From NCBI RefSeq assembly GCF_014529535.1, contig NC_050736.1, forward strand, positions 2,542,001 to 2,606,000: a stretch of DNA of 64,000 bases. Reading direction: 5' to 3'. Source of the DNA: Bradysia coprophila (Eukaryota > Arthropoda > Insecta > Diptera > Sciaridae). Below, in pieces: positions 24,601-35,857 of this stretch. The notes below the pieces were generated by a model that saw only the letters and a list, made by a program, of their open reading frames with translations, was not told the DNA's origin and made no database searches. How positions within the stretch are numbered: position 1 is the first letter of the stretch; the number at the start of each line of letters is the position of its first letter. The position numbers were made by a program, and so were the translations under genes.

Positions 24601-27600
24601 ATAGCAAGTGTGCAAACCGAATTGATGACGTAGCGGAAAAAAATCGGTTTTCATTTTCTTGAATGATGGTTCACTTACCACGTTAAGAAGTTAAGGTACG
24701 TCGAAGGCATGTTCATAAGTTAACACATTCACAGTTTATATTATAATATTATACAGTCGGTTCGTATAGCTATGTAAAAATTAAAAATACATCGGAAACA
24801 CGTTTATGAGTTGTGACGTGCATCGGCGAGCCCTCAAATTCATACTTGTATTAAAAACCTTCTCACTACATATATTTGCTTTGCCTCCAAATTCATACAT
24901 ATGGAGTTGTGTGTTGAGAAAATTTGTAGGTGGCCGTAAACAAGAAAATTGGTTAGTTTCGATTTCTATTACACACAATCGAAGTGAAATTTTAAGCAAT
25001 GTATTATTGGATAATATTGCATCATAATGTCGATTCTTATGTAGTTGTTATGTTCTCTGTGCTATTTCAGCTTTTTCTTCTTCTATTTTTCATGGTTCCT
25101 TCACTGTGTTTCTTTAGGAAACCGATTGGCGCCACTGAGACTATTATCCTTATTTGTCTGTGTACATAAAAAGGCTTTGGAAAGATTACAACAACTCTGA
25201 CGAAATGAAGTCACTTATTACGTATTTTCATATCTTCGTTGTACGGTTCGTAGAAACGCACTTATCGTGAACTCGTGAATGTTATTCACATGCTAATTTA
25301 GGCACACCTTCTTTTTTTGTCGCTGAACTCGAATACATTTTGTTTTTTGCAAATTCCCAACCTTTGTACTCGCGATCAGTCATCAACAATTTCTTATTTA
25401 TATTTATATATATCTCTCTTCAAGGTTTCTATTTATAAACTATTTTGTTATGTAAGTTTTTGGTCAAAATTAACGGGGGCTCTCTCATTAGATGTAAAAT
25501 AATTTGTATGGCATAGGTATGCAAGGTATGTACATTCATATGATTTACGTTGAATAGAAAGGTACAAGTATTACATATTTCGCTGAAAGAAACCGTGGAC
25601 TTCGATTTGAACCAACAAAAAAATGTTTTGCAGGAAGTGTATTTTGGGTACAGCAAGATGTGCAAGGTATTTTCTGATATGAATGGCTACCTTTGAGCCA
25701 AATTTATTTATTTGCTTTTGTTAAAATTGACTTCAGTCGATTGATTTTCGGTTTTTTATATTACCCGCGTTTATATTAATGTAGTAGTATCGTTGCCATT
25801 CATTATTTTAATAAATATCAAAGGATATGCTCCCATTAATGAAGCTAGTATTTCATCATACACTGCTGTTAAACACAACATAATTTGGTGTTGTCACACA
25901 CCAATCGATACATTTTCTTGTCACTATTGCTCATGAAGAACTTTAAACTTTGATTCTTTGATAGAGTCACTTGATTAAGCAAAATCCCGTTATCAACGTG
26001 ACGAGCCCACTAAAAAAAATTATGTCACCGTGATTCTAACAAATTTTGATAAAATGTCACATAGGAAATCCATCAATAAAAATTGATAACACGTTTATCG
26101 ATCTTTGACAAACACATTGTGCGCCATAGCTTGCGATATGGTACACATTCATTAATGGATTACGGAATTCTACGCACAAATACTTGTTTGATATAGCGAT
26201 TGTCGCACATGTTCAGTGTATACATCTCACTCTCTGAAAAGTTGAAAAGAAAGGGATTTTTGGGATCTGGTTTTAGGTTGTTGAACCTTTGAGTGAAGAG
26301 ACAACACAAAAAAGTTTTTTCTTCTTCAATGTTATGTTGACTAACATACATGAAGCGAAAACACAACCTCTCTAATAATTATAACCTGCTGTGAAACTAA
26401 ATAACGAAAAAAAATGTTTGCAGAAATAAGAGTTGGCTCGGTGAGGGCCAACTATTATTTTTTTCCTAATATAATTGTGTCTAACGTATAGATACTAATC
26501 GTTTTATTTGCGCTTAATACCAAGATCAACGAAAGCGATTTTAATAAACAACAAATTATACGTTCAAAAATAGCTTAATAAATTAAAGAAACGCGTACAC
26601 CAAAAATCTCTTTTACGTCACCGAAATGCTCCGTCAATCTATTTTCAGACGTGAAAATTTATTGAAATTTTCTTGAATGTCACGCGAGCGCAACTGAAAA
26701 AAGTTTTTTTTCCTCTGAAGAAAACAATTTTCTTTTATTTGGATTGTGTCCAGTTTATATTTATTTGTTTATTTACATGTGACAAAATTGGCGAGAATTG
26801 AATGTTTTATACGTGACTTTCGAGGGGATAGATTGGTTTCAATCGGTTAATAGTAAAAATAGTAAAATAGTTCAGCCGGGCCTCTGTGACAGTAAGAAAG
26901 ATATTTTTGAAAAGTAAGTCCTTTTATGTTCAGTTACTTTATTGAAGATTCGTCAATAAGGACAGAAACAGAAGTGATACCACTTCGTTCTGTTAGTGAA
27001 GTAAGAAAGAACGGTTATAAATCTTTCAAAGCCATTCTATGTTAAATGTTACATTTTTCAGTTTTAGGTGATCGTTTTCATACGTCAGTGGCTAGGCGCA
27101 TTTTCTCTCAATCGTACGTGTAGAAATGTGCTTACACACTATTGTGTTAAGTCAAATCATAAGGCAAGAGCAAATAACGCTAAATTTCTCTTCCGTAAGG
27201 CAATAACTATCATCTGATTGGCCTGTCAGGCAAATCGCGTTGTTTGGTTGGATTGATTATTCTCTTTTGCTCTTTTTGCTCTTTTTGAAGAGCTTTCGAG
27301 CTTTGGGCTTCTGTTGAGTTCCACAGAAATCTTCCATTTTTTAATTAAAATCAAAAGAAGCTCTAAGATTTTAAAAGTGCTCCAAAGCTCACATAAAATG
27401 CGATACGTTGTTTTGGCTTAACACTGCACCAGAGATGTGCATGAAAACATCTAAAGAACCGGCTGAAGTAAATACATGAAGGTGTAAACTTTAAAGCTAA
27501 TTTACCAGATTTTCGAAAACGTTTGATACTCGATTCCCAGTTCTGTGAAGCAGTAAAATGTTTGTAAATTTTTCACCTGGGAAAATTGTTTGTGAAATAT

Positions 27601-29747
27601 GCATTACCTACACCAATGAAAGTAATACTCACTTAAATTGTGAAATAAAATTGATAAGACGTAATTAAACAATGTGTTTGCTCTAATATCCGCCGCTGAC
27701 AAGATCTTGACGTATTTCAATTCTTTCGTACTGGATTCTTTCCTTGTGTGTAATACTTTAGTTTGTGCACAAATGTGTACTTTAGGCTTTATTAACATTC
27801 TTAACAAATTTTCGCTATCGCATTCACGGAAACAATGTTAAAGATAAAAAAATTTGTCGGAAACCAACGAAATTACTTGATATCACTTAAATAGCCAAAA
27901 ATTGCTTTGTCGCCATTTACAATTTTTTTTTAAATTCTACTTTCAAATATTTCGCTACGAACCGAGCCAAAATTCAACAAATTTGGATATTATGCATGAC
28001 TTGATACAAACTAAAAATAGATGATCGTAAATACTGCATGACTGGCATATGAAGAATAGATCAAGAGGTTAAGAAAAAAGTTGCAAAAACGTGTTTCGGT
28101 TCCATTTACCATTACCATGTATGTCTTATTTAAATGATAAAAAGTTTCATGCAACATTGTATACGGTTTTTGTTCTGTATGAATTTAAAAGAATTTAGTT
28201 GAATCGATTTTAAATTGGTGGTATTTTCCAGTCCATTAGTTGGTACTCCAATCCTATTTTTTAGCAGGGCCTATTTCGAAGAAAATGTTTTCGAGAAATT
28301 TTGTGAATTTTTCTTGTTTTCTGAAATTTTCTTGAAATTCGAAAAAATCTAGAAACTGTTCAAGAAAATTATATAAAATATTTTGAAAATGCAAGAAAAT
28401 GTTTTCTACTGCTTCACCCACGTAAAAAAAGTCAACTTCCGTATCGAAGATGTTGCTACTGATTCTCGCCATTTCTCTGATGTCTCTCATTTCGTATGCT
28501 ACTTCAAATGACAAAGAGAATGAGAGAAATCAACCAAGAACCAACCAGCTTAGATATGACAATGGGTTTTTTTACGTGTGCAAAACAGTAATAAATAGGC
28601 CCTGATTTTTATCATCTGAGGAATACATGAAAAACGATAAATTTTTCTGCCAAAGTTTGTAACAACTGGTTGAAGGCTCACTTGTCCATGAATGCAAGAA
28701 AAAACAACAATCAGCTGAGCTAGAAGTTACAAGTTTGGTCCAAAACGATGGAGCAATTGTCAATACCAATTGAGTATCTATTTCCAAAGGTCACCACATG
28801 CAGATCTTTGCACTCACACAAGAATAGCGGCGCTAAGTAAAATAATAATAAAAAAATAGAAAAATTATAGAATGTGTTAGAATTGGTGGAGCGCATTTAT
28901 TGGATTCGATCATTTTTCCGATTTCAAGTTCTTATTCAAATTCCACTTTATTTGTTGTAATTGAAATTGATTGATATTAATTTATGCTTTAACAATCTCA
29001 AGTGAACTGTGGCAACATATTTTTTATTGTGCGATCAATAAAATTTCTTTTATTGACATTTTTTTTAAATTTCGTTAACAAAAAACAACAAACATTTCGG
29101 ACAAACATTTCGGTTAAGCCTCATAAATTCTACATTGACCTTAGGCTAATGTTTTGCGAAACGACCGACAGACTGCCATTCTTTACGTAATTTTGTGAAG
29201 TGATGCTGTGTTCACTCAAACGAGTTACGTTTCATCGGGTATATTATAAGCTCGGAAAATAATTGTTTATTCTCGTGACATACAAGAATTCCGGAAGAAT
29301 TTTTATGTGTTTTATTTTCGGAAAATAGACTTTTCACATGACCTACCCACCACATTCACATAAAAAACAAAAAACAAAACAACGCAACGTTTTCTTAATT
29401 TGTTAGCATCAGTGGATTTAGGTGAGATTAAAGTGTAGGAACGAATTACGATAATAATCTGTGACGAGGATAGATGAATTTAGATGATTGTTTCTTTTCG
29501 CTTGATCAAATGATATTTATTTGTGGACACACCAGATTCTAAAAATTTATTTATTTCATTTTCAGATGCATGTCTTCGTTGTCAAGCTGAATGCAAGAAG
29601 GATACATTGGGACGACAAGATTGTGTTGTAGTTTGGGGTGAATGTAATCATTCGTTTCATCATTGTTGCATGTCATTGTGGGTGAAACAGAACAATCGAT
29701 GTCCATTGTGTCAACAGGAGTGGTCCATCCAACGAATGGGAAAGTAA
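9687..29747 (+). CDS. Roc2: RING-box protein 2 (Roc2/RNF7), with a 19.65-kb intron
   Basis: Three coding exons: 9687-9825, 9899-9913 (a 15-base microexon) and 29566-29747, giving 111 residues. The product is the RING-H2 subunit that docks E2 enzymes on cullin-5-type ubiquitin ligases. The N-terminal strand that inserts into the cullin is present ([20 protein letters not shown]). The zinc ligands are split over the exons: CDTCAIC in exon 1, RVQVM from the microexon, then [21 protein letters not shown] and NRCPLCQQ in exon 3. DACLRCQAE and the [10 protein letters not shown] end identify the Roc2 rather than the Roc1 paralogue. Intron 2 (9914-29565) contains the complete Tret1 gene on the other strand. 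AATAAA lies near 30015. Without the microexon the RING loop would lose five residues. Confidence 0.95.
9914..12763. other. Roc2 intron 2, part downstream of Tret1
   Basis: Intronic sequence that also holds the Tret1 3' UTR close to 12763. Apart from the inverted-repeat element at 11521-11683 I see no gene. The region around 11770-12420 is very AT-rich and featureless. Confidence 0.5.
11521..11683. mobile_element. 163-bp MITE with CACTGACAAAAAA ends
   Basis: The two ends are inverted repeats. They start CACTGACAAAAAA and stay similar for about 42 bp, to the block TTTGTCTCCA on the left and its complement TGGAGACAAA on the right, with small indels. There is no coding capacity. The target duplication is not clear (at most TC on both sides), so the superfamily is open. 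It lies inside Roc2 intron 2. Confidence 0.65.
12764..23395 (-). CDS. Tret1: Facilitated trehalose transporter Tret1, long isoform
   Basis: Nine exons on the minus strand: 23395-23309, 18023-17661, 17601-17174, 17101-16957, 14413-14288, 14224-13927, 13855-13368, 13303-13018 and 12951-12764. The product is a 12-helix sugar porter of the major facilitator superfamily that exports trehalose from fat body and takes it up elsewhere. The first four exons encode a long hydrophilic, Ser/Glu-rich cytosolic N-terminus (MSGKDNRF..., [18 protein letters not shown]) with repeated stretches of the form RRxxFQxRKxxSxD. TM1 begins at [16 protein letters not shown]. Family signatures are [44 protein letters not shown] and VPETQGKSL. 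It ends [19 protein letters not shown] and a few more residues. The whole gene is nested in Roc2 intron 2, antisense to it. Confidence 0.94.
14482..14565 (-). CDS. Tret1: Alternative first coding exon of Tret1 (short isoform)
   Basis: The frame starts at ATG 14565-14563 and reads [20 protein letters not shown], then KAQCTWTQ. It ends at a GT donor (CAG|GTGTAAC) in the same phase as exon 16957-17101, so it can splice to the TM1 exon at 14413. The short peptide resembles the N-terminus of the short Drosophila Tret1 isoform. It implies a second promoter just upstream of about 14570, about 8.8 kb downstream (in the gene's sense) of the long-isoform start. Confidence 0.85.
14566..16956. other. Tret1 intron 4 with presumed internal promoter
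   Basis: About 2.4 kb between the fourth long-isoform exon and the alternative first exon. The minus-strand promoter of the short isoform must lie near 14570-15000. No further gene or clear repeat is seen. Confidence 0.45.
18479..19271. mobile_element. Possible non-autonomous hAT-like element, 793 bp
   Basis: The left end reads TAGAGCTGATC and the right end, reversed, TAGAGGTGAGC; both are followed by similar GC-rich blocks (CCGGGTA). The 8 bp outside the ends are GCAGCAGC and GCAAGAGC (6 of 8 match), as for an old hAT duplication. The interior has no transposase frame and contains the smaller element at 18849-18992. Confidence 0.45.
18849..18992. mobile_element. 144-bp MITE with AGAGATGAGCGGG ends
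   Basis: The 13-bp ends AGAGATGAGCGGG and CCCGCTCATCTCT are exact inverses, and the sequence between them is relatively GC-rich compared with its surroundings. No clean target duplication is visible. The ends resemble hAT termini of the TAGAG type, which also fits the larger candidate element in which it lies. Confidence 0.65.
20195..20272. repeat. Hairpin repeat
   Basis: Inverted arms carry TTTCATGCTGTGGGC and its exact complement, with a smaller inner inverted pair (AATTACG/CGTAATT). It is non-coding and lies in Tret1 intron 1. Probably a relic of a foldback element. Confidence 0.6.
20468..20838. repeat. Two direct copies of a foldback unit
   Basis: Copy 1 (20468-20589) and copy 2 (20719-20838) each begin with GGATAAAAATGAAAAGT, continue with a similar ~60-bp core containing TGGATCA, and close with the inverse block (TTTTCA...CTTTTT.TCCC). 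Each is followed by CATGTAAATAACT. Spacing is about 251 bp. Each unit could fold into a hairpin. Copy 1 has the better-matched arms. Non-coding, in Tret1 intron 1. Confidence 0.65.
22286..22365. repeat. 80-bp foldback element
   Basis: Arms of about 21 bp: TGCTAAAGGACTTTTTTTTA on the left and, reversed, TGCTAAAGGGCTTTTTTTAG on the right, around a 37-bp loop. No target duplication is certain. It lies in Tret1 intron 1. Confidence 0.6.
23396..28264. other. Roc2 intron 2, part upstream of Tret1
   Basis: Contains the presumed long-isoform Tret1 promoter (just above 23395, minus strand). The rest is AT-rich non-coding DNA. Short frames here have no family resemblance and strongly skewed composition. 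A weak inverted pair around 27170-27290 (AAGAGCAAA) is not convincing. Confidence 0.45.
28265..28604. mobile_element. 340-bp hAT-like MITE with CAGGGCCTATTT ends
   Basis: The left end is CAGGGCCTATTT and the right end is its complement (AAATAGGCCCTG). The flanks are T-rich and look alike (TTTTTTAG against ATTTTTAT), so an 8-bp duplication is possible but not proven. The interior from 28277 to about 28410 is built from short permutations of AAGAAAATTTTC-type blocks. An 86-codon minus-strand frame there is a by-product of that composition, not a gene. Confidence 0.7.
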
Positions 29748-31022
29748 TTTAATTGACCATTGTTTTGTTGAGTCTAATGTAAATTTTTGATTTGACCTTG
29801 AAATGTAATCTCTTGATAAATGCAATTTGGATTTCAATTGTGAGGTCGATATTTTATGCTGATTCGAAACAAAAACAAAAAAGTTGCTCATTTTTGGACG
29901 CGATAAAACTTATGTTTTTTTCCAAGTAAATTAATTAAACAGTTCATCTAATTACCAAATTGATTTTTACTTTAAATTTATTTAGTGTATTGAAAATGTA
30001 AATTTTATATTCAAATAAAGCAAACAAGGAACATTTTACAAAAGAATTTTTTTACTGACTCTAGTTGGCTAAACATTTTTGCCCAAAAAATTTGTTTTTA
30101 TTGCTTCGTCATTTTACAATTCAACAGGTCTCATTTTGATATTGAGCAACACATGTCTGTTTATATGTAGGTTTAATCTTAATTTTGTTGAACAGCTCGC
30201 TGAAGTATTCATTAGTTACACACAACAAATTTTCCATTTGGAAAGAAGCAAAAACAATAATATTTAAATCATAGCAGGAGATTAATTAGCATTACGATTA
30301 TTACGAATTTACAAAATGATGAGACAATAATCATCAAGTGACAAAATTTGCTGTTACACTTAGATGGATCGTGTTAGAAATGTAGTGGAAAAGTATTGGA
30401 AATTTTCCGTTACGAACGATTTCTTGTTCTTTTATGAGAAGGTCGAGGTCGAGGAAATATTTTTATCAAGAGAAACTCACGAAAGAAATATTTATAGCTG
30501 TTGGGATTTTTTTAAACATATGGTATCCGTAAGAAAATGAAATAATATTAAAAATGAGATCAATCTAATATTTTAACCTTTAAGAAATGGTACAAGTGTT
30601 GCAATATAATAATGAGCCAAGACCGAAGTTGCTCTTTTGTTTTTCTATTTCTAATTGATGCAACTCTTCATTTTGAGCAAAAAAAAAACCTGTTCTACAT
30701 CATGCCTCTAAAATCTACCGACTGTTTTTTATCGCTCCTCAATGTCTAGTCAATCCTTCAAAATAAAAATCTTCGAATTTTCAAAGTCTCCAATTTTTTA
30801 TCGATATTAAATTGAAATCTTAGTTAAAAAAATGGTTCTGTTGTAGTGCGCAAACCGTTACTGTTTTTCACTTGTGACGAAATAGACATTGCCTGCAGCT
30901 GTAGAAGTGTTACTTTAATTTAGAAAAAAAAATGTATGATTTTCGAAGCACGTAGCTCAGATTTACTTTTTATGTCCAATAAAAATATTTTTAATAAATC
31001 GGGTATCGGTCCATTGAATGAA
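29748..31022. other. Downstream of Roc2
   Basis: The Roc2 3' UTR ends near the AATAAA at about 30015. Beyond it I see only AT-rich sequence up to the retrotransposon tail. Confidence 0.5.
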
Positions 31023-32028
31023 TCTTCTTCTTCTTCTTCTTTTTCAGCCTGTTTCTATCCACTGCTGGATGTAGGCCTCTCCAACTTCTTTCCATTTCGT
31101 ACGATCCCTTGCCATTTGCTGCCAGTTTGTACCTGCAATATTCTTAATTCCGTTTGTCCATCTCTCTGGTGGTCTACCTATAGCTCGTCTTTTATATGGT
31201 CGCCAGTTCATGATCTTTTTGGTCCAACGTTCGTCTGTCCTTCTTGCAATATGTCCCGCCTAGCTCCATTTCAGAGATGCTATTCTTTCCATGACATCAA
31301 CGACCCTGGTTTGTTGTCGAATCCATTGATTCGTCATTCTGTCTCTGAGTGTTATTCCAAGCATACTCCGTTCCATGGCTCTTTGTGTCACTCTCAATTT
31401 ATCTTCGGATGCTTTCGTTAAAGTTAACGTTTCCGCTCCATAAGTGAGCACTGGAAGGACACAAGTGTCGAAAACTTTGCGTTTCAGACTATTATTCATT
31501 TTGCTTTTGAAAATTAGTCTGAGTTTTCCATGCAAGACCAATCCTACGTCTTATTTCTGCAGTCTGGTTGTCGAGACCTAACTTCAGTTTATGTCCTAGA
31601 TATACATAGCTGTCGACTCGTTCAATTGTGATTTCTCTATCGTCCCTGATGTTGGTCATGACTTTTGTTTTCGATAAGTTCATCTTGAGGCTAACTTTGA
31701 TTGCCTCTTCACTTAACTGTTGTAGCATAAGCTGAGCCTGACCTATATTCGCTGCTATCGGTACAATGTCATCAGCGATGCGGAGATTGCTCAGGTACTC
31801 TCCATTTATCTTTATTCCCATTTTACTCCAGTTTAACTTCCTAAAAACACTCTGCAGAATCGCCGTGAATAATTTCGGTGAAATAGTGTCACCCTGCCTT
31901 ACACCTCGGCCGATTCTGAATTTCTCCGTGCTCTTATGAAGTTTTATACATGAAGTAGCATTTTTGTACACATATCGAATGAATCTGTTACTTCTTTTGT
32001 TCAAAGTGTCACACAGTATTTTATACAA
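31023..32028 (-). mobile_element. RTE-like retrotransposon copy, 5'-truncated and inactivated
   Basis: Read on the minus strand, this covers the C-terminal half of a reverse transcriptase: GRGVRQGDTISPKLFTAILQ, then the catalytic box as RIADDIV, then VYLGHKLK, then VFDTCVLPVLTYGAET. Breaks seen: a frameshift near 31500-31540 (between IGLAWKTQ and the LRLIFKSKMNN frame) and a TAG in place of the Trp codon at about 31261 (LKWS stop, where the copy at 7727 has SLKWSWAGHIARR). Downstream the frame continues as AGHIARRTDERW. The 3' end is the same (GAA)n run as in the copy at 7727. The N-terminal endonuclease part is absent. Confidence 0.88.
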
Positions 32029-34358
32029 ATTCTTTTACTTCATCTTTTTAGCATACTTTTCACTATATAAAACGACATTTACCAACTGTTATCCGTTATT
32101 GTTTATTCTTATCGATGCTCAGATGATCAGATCAAATTCAGGTCAGTGAAGTCACTGATCCCCAATTTTTAAATTATTCTTTCCTTCACTCAGTAATAAC
32201 AATGATAACGGGGGTTTTTTAACTGCCGAAATACTTGCTTCTACGATTCCATCCAGTGATAATGTATATATGACTTGGCTAATCTCTAAATAATCTAGCG
32301 AGTAGATACGACGAAAATTTGTGAACTTATTTCGAATTATATTGAGTAGTTCAATACCACAAAATTTCCACAATAAATATCAGAAGCGTTTGATCTTGAC
32401 CTAAAAATGTATCTGATAACAAGCCTAAGATGATTAGCCACAATGTCAAAGGAAAATTCAAATTCAATGATCAACTTCATCACGACGATCGCGACATTTT
32501 TCAGGTGATTCAAATTTACCACTACAGAAACTCATCTTATCTATGTCGGAAGGAAATGTTAATTTACGTTCAATTCATTGATTTCATTCGTAGTCTTCAA
32601 TGCAGTTGTCTATGATAGGCAATATAAACCATAGTTATTTCAATTGCATTTAATTTTGATTAGACCCGCATGTGTCACATTCTGATAAATTCGTGTTTTT
32701 CTGCACTTATTGACCTCATAAAAATGATCATAAATATCGCTTATCTAAATGATTTTATTTAATCATTGTTCAAAGAAAATTATGGTAAACTCTTGCGGCA
32801 GGTTAATCAAATTAAGAAAACGTAAGAATCTTTCCGTATTATCCACTAATTGATCGCATAAAGTTTTTACGATTAGAAAGAAATGACTTAAAAAGCGGAA
32901 CAATATTTCAGTTGCTGATCCCTTTAATTTCGTTAAGAATTATACCACTTCATGGGTCGCGTCGTGTTCATTACATGTATACTTGTATCAGAGATGAATG
33001 GAAAATTCCGCGAAGCATCAAAGCTGCTGTATTGCAACATACTACCTTACCAATATATAAATGCATTCATCGAACACACTTGAAATTGTAACTTAATTGA
33101 ATGAAATGCATTCATTGCACTATATGCACGGAAAGTTTTAATTTTATCTCGTTCAATTTGACCATCGTCTCTTGGCGCAATACCAGACAATGTGAATGCC
33201 TATAATTAGCGAAGTGGATGTTGTATCTTAGTAGAATCATTTCATTAAACATTTTTACTGATTCAGATTGATCGTTAAACTTTTAGAAACGGCAAGTGTA
33301 TGGCTATAAGTAACGACTAAATCTGTTACTTCTTCTGTTCAAAGTAAAGCATTTAATATTTCTTTTTATTGCTTATTTTTGCTGTCATATGATTCTGAAA
33401 GGTTTAGAGTTTAGAAATAATCGAATAAGAAGAACCGACATCTAACCAAAATTTGGTTACAAAAAAAGATTCTTTTCAATGGCAACGGTTCATTTTCGGC
33501 AATATTTTGTAAACAAATTTTATTACATACCATGTGACTACAATTTTTTTTTTTTTATGAAGCTTAATACGGTTATGAAAGTAGACAACGAATAAATTAA
33601 AAATGTCGAACGTCGATAGCGTTAAAATTGTCATTTAGAAATTAATAATTCATCATTCAAATACTATAATTTGTACGAGATGAATAATTATATTCAGAAG
33701 TGGCGACGGTGGTATGTAACGTACACATCGTTTGTTGATGTCTTTATTGTTTGTCGTAGTTTAGGGACAACATCTATTAAATACAGTTTTCGATTTAGAA
33801 AGATCGTATATCTTATCCAGTTATTCTTGAGGTGTCTCTAGAAATTGTAGAACATTCTCCACTGAGTGACGCGTGGTTGCTATAGAAGGGAACTGGTTTG
33901 TATGTGACGAAAATCAGAAGCAAGTTTAATTAAAAATCGTACGTTTTCAATTTACGTTAAATGAACTGCATGTGGTGGTGCCACTCGTCTGCTCTACGAC
34001 AAAAAAATCCTCATATTACTCAATTAAAATTTGAATGTGATCTCCAACGTTCAGTCAACAGGAAAATGTTTCGAAGTGATCATATGAGCACACATCATTA
34101 GATACATTTATCTTTCAAAAACAATATTTTTCGTCTTCAAGTGTTCTATTACTTCGTTTCAATTAAACTTTTTAATTGGCAAAATTAACTAAGCATTCAC
34201 TTACAGTTATTAACTCATTTGTCTTTAAATAGATTCTGCGAGCATGTTATTTATGGTGGCAATGAGAAGGCAAAGACCGATGTGTATTGAAAATTGTTTC
34301 CGGTAAAAACACTTGATGCTAATTACAATAAAATAATGAAACAGAAAAATTAAATATA
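32029..34358. other. Gene-poor spacer
   Basis: AT-rich DNA with no supported gene. About 27 bases near 33318-33344 resemble the 5' part of the retrotransposon copy at 31980-32010 (AATCTGTTACTTCTT, CTGTTCAAAGT) and may be another relic. Confidence 0.45.
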
Positions 34359-34616
34359 TTTGTGCCACCGAGAATTGAAATACGACGGATTTCAATATCG
34401 ATAACTAGATTGAAATGTCCAAAATTACAACACCCGTTTTCATGGCTTATTACAACACTCAAACCAGTGTTGAAATGAAATTCGTATGAGTTATTACAGC
34501 ATTCGTTTAAAAAAAATGCAAAGCAACGTGATCGATCAAATTCGAAGAGTGATTGTTTACAATGAAAATTCTGAATTTTTGTGCGTTTGTCTATTTCAAT
34601 TCTCGGTTGGCACAAA
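34359..34616. mobile_element. 258-bp inverted-repeat element
   Basis: The ends TTTGTGCCACCGAGAATTG and, reversed, TTTGTGCCAACCGAGAATTG match over about 23 bp with one extra base. The interior has no long frame. It is directly followed, seven bases later, by the palindrome at 34623-34745. Confidence 0.6.
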
Positions 34617-34622
34617 GCATGA

Positions 34623-34745
34623 TGTGTTACACGTATTGTAATGAGATTTTTTCAGCACACGACCCAATTTTCCTTACTCGCTCCGCTCGTAAGGAAAACT
34701 TGGGTCTAGTGCTGAAAAAATCAACATTACAATACTTGTAACACA
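34623..34745. repeat. 123-bp foldback element
   Basis: Arms of about 55 bp (left TGTGTTAC...TTTTCCTTAC; right its near-complement) enclose an 11-base loop, TCGCTCCGCTC. There are a handful of mismatches and one or two single-base indels. A TTTTTTCAGCAC block is conserved in both arms. Non-coding. Confidence 0.75.
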
Positions 34746-35857
34746 ACATACTATTACCGGCTTCTAATATAATTGTTCATGCAGTGTGTGTATAACCCTC
34801 TTGATTGGTCTTAATTTGGGAAATGAAAGTTTCTATTAGATTTCTGTGCAGATATCATTCTTGATCCTTTTCAACTAAGGTACTTTCATTCATGAAAGAG
34901 TCTTCCAATTTCTTACAGTATGCGTGAACAGAGAAACACAATCAAGTGATTAATTGTGCGCAACAAATATAAATTCAACATTGTTTAAATGCCTACGTGC
35001 CAAGCCTTTCATCTCGATTCAATGTACTCGAATGTGCAAAAAAGAAATATGACTGAAAATAAACTCTATGACGCAATTCGCATTTCAACTAATAAAGCGA
35101 AACAATGTCATATTTTGCGAATATTTACCAATATGCTAAACTAGTTTATCGTGTAACATTATTAACGATATATTTGTTCTCAATGCTTACAAAACTAATA
35201 CGTCAATTTAAACTGACACATGAGGCAGTTTTTTTTAATAACAAAAATCAAAAACAATACGTAAAATCATACATACCATTTTAATGCCCGCGAATATTCT
35301 GAAAGGCAATAACCAAAAGAAATACAATTGACGTTATCAACACCTTAATGGGACGCACTACCCAGTCACGGTTGGATGAAAACACAAACCGAAACGACGT
35401 AATATTTTAGACAGACATTGGCTTCCTCATTCAAAGTAAACAAAACGAAAATCTTATATTCTCAGAGTGATGATGACTAATTTTTTCTGCATGGCGATAT
35501 TTGGGTCCAGATGATGCAAGATAACGTTTAATAAGTGTTAAGAGGATATTCCGATTCAGGAAAATTTGGTAAATTCGAACTTTCATCATTTAAGTGAAAT
35601 ATTTAAATATCCGAGTTGCATAAACCACCTTCATTCGTTAGTTCTATTGACATACCCATCTTTTAGAGATGACGTCAACAGCAGATGTGATAATTATTTT
35701 CTCAACTTAGTGACGAAAAATAAAACTTAAATTAAGTCACCGAGTGATTAACGTTTTTTAGACACTCGACTCGAGGCCGCAGGTTGAGTGTGACAGTACA
35801 CATCGTCTCCCTAATAAATTAATCATTCATCGCCTAGTTGCATACAGTGTTTTTCTC
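34746..35857. other. Gene-poor spacer
   Basis: No supported gene, RNA or repeat seen. Confidence 0.45.

Noticed and set aside
27160-27295. Possible MITE with AAGAGCAAA ends
   Set aside because: Arms are short and low in complexity and there is no duplication of the flanks.
28254-28514. Minus-strand frame of 86 codons rich in Phe and Glu
   Set aside because: It lies inside an inverted-repeat element and is made of permuted short A/T-rich motifs.
33318-33344. Short match to the RTE-like copy
   Set aside because: Only about 27 bases, not enough to call a separate insertion.
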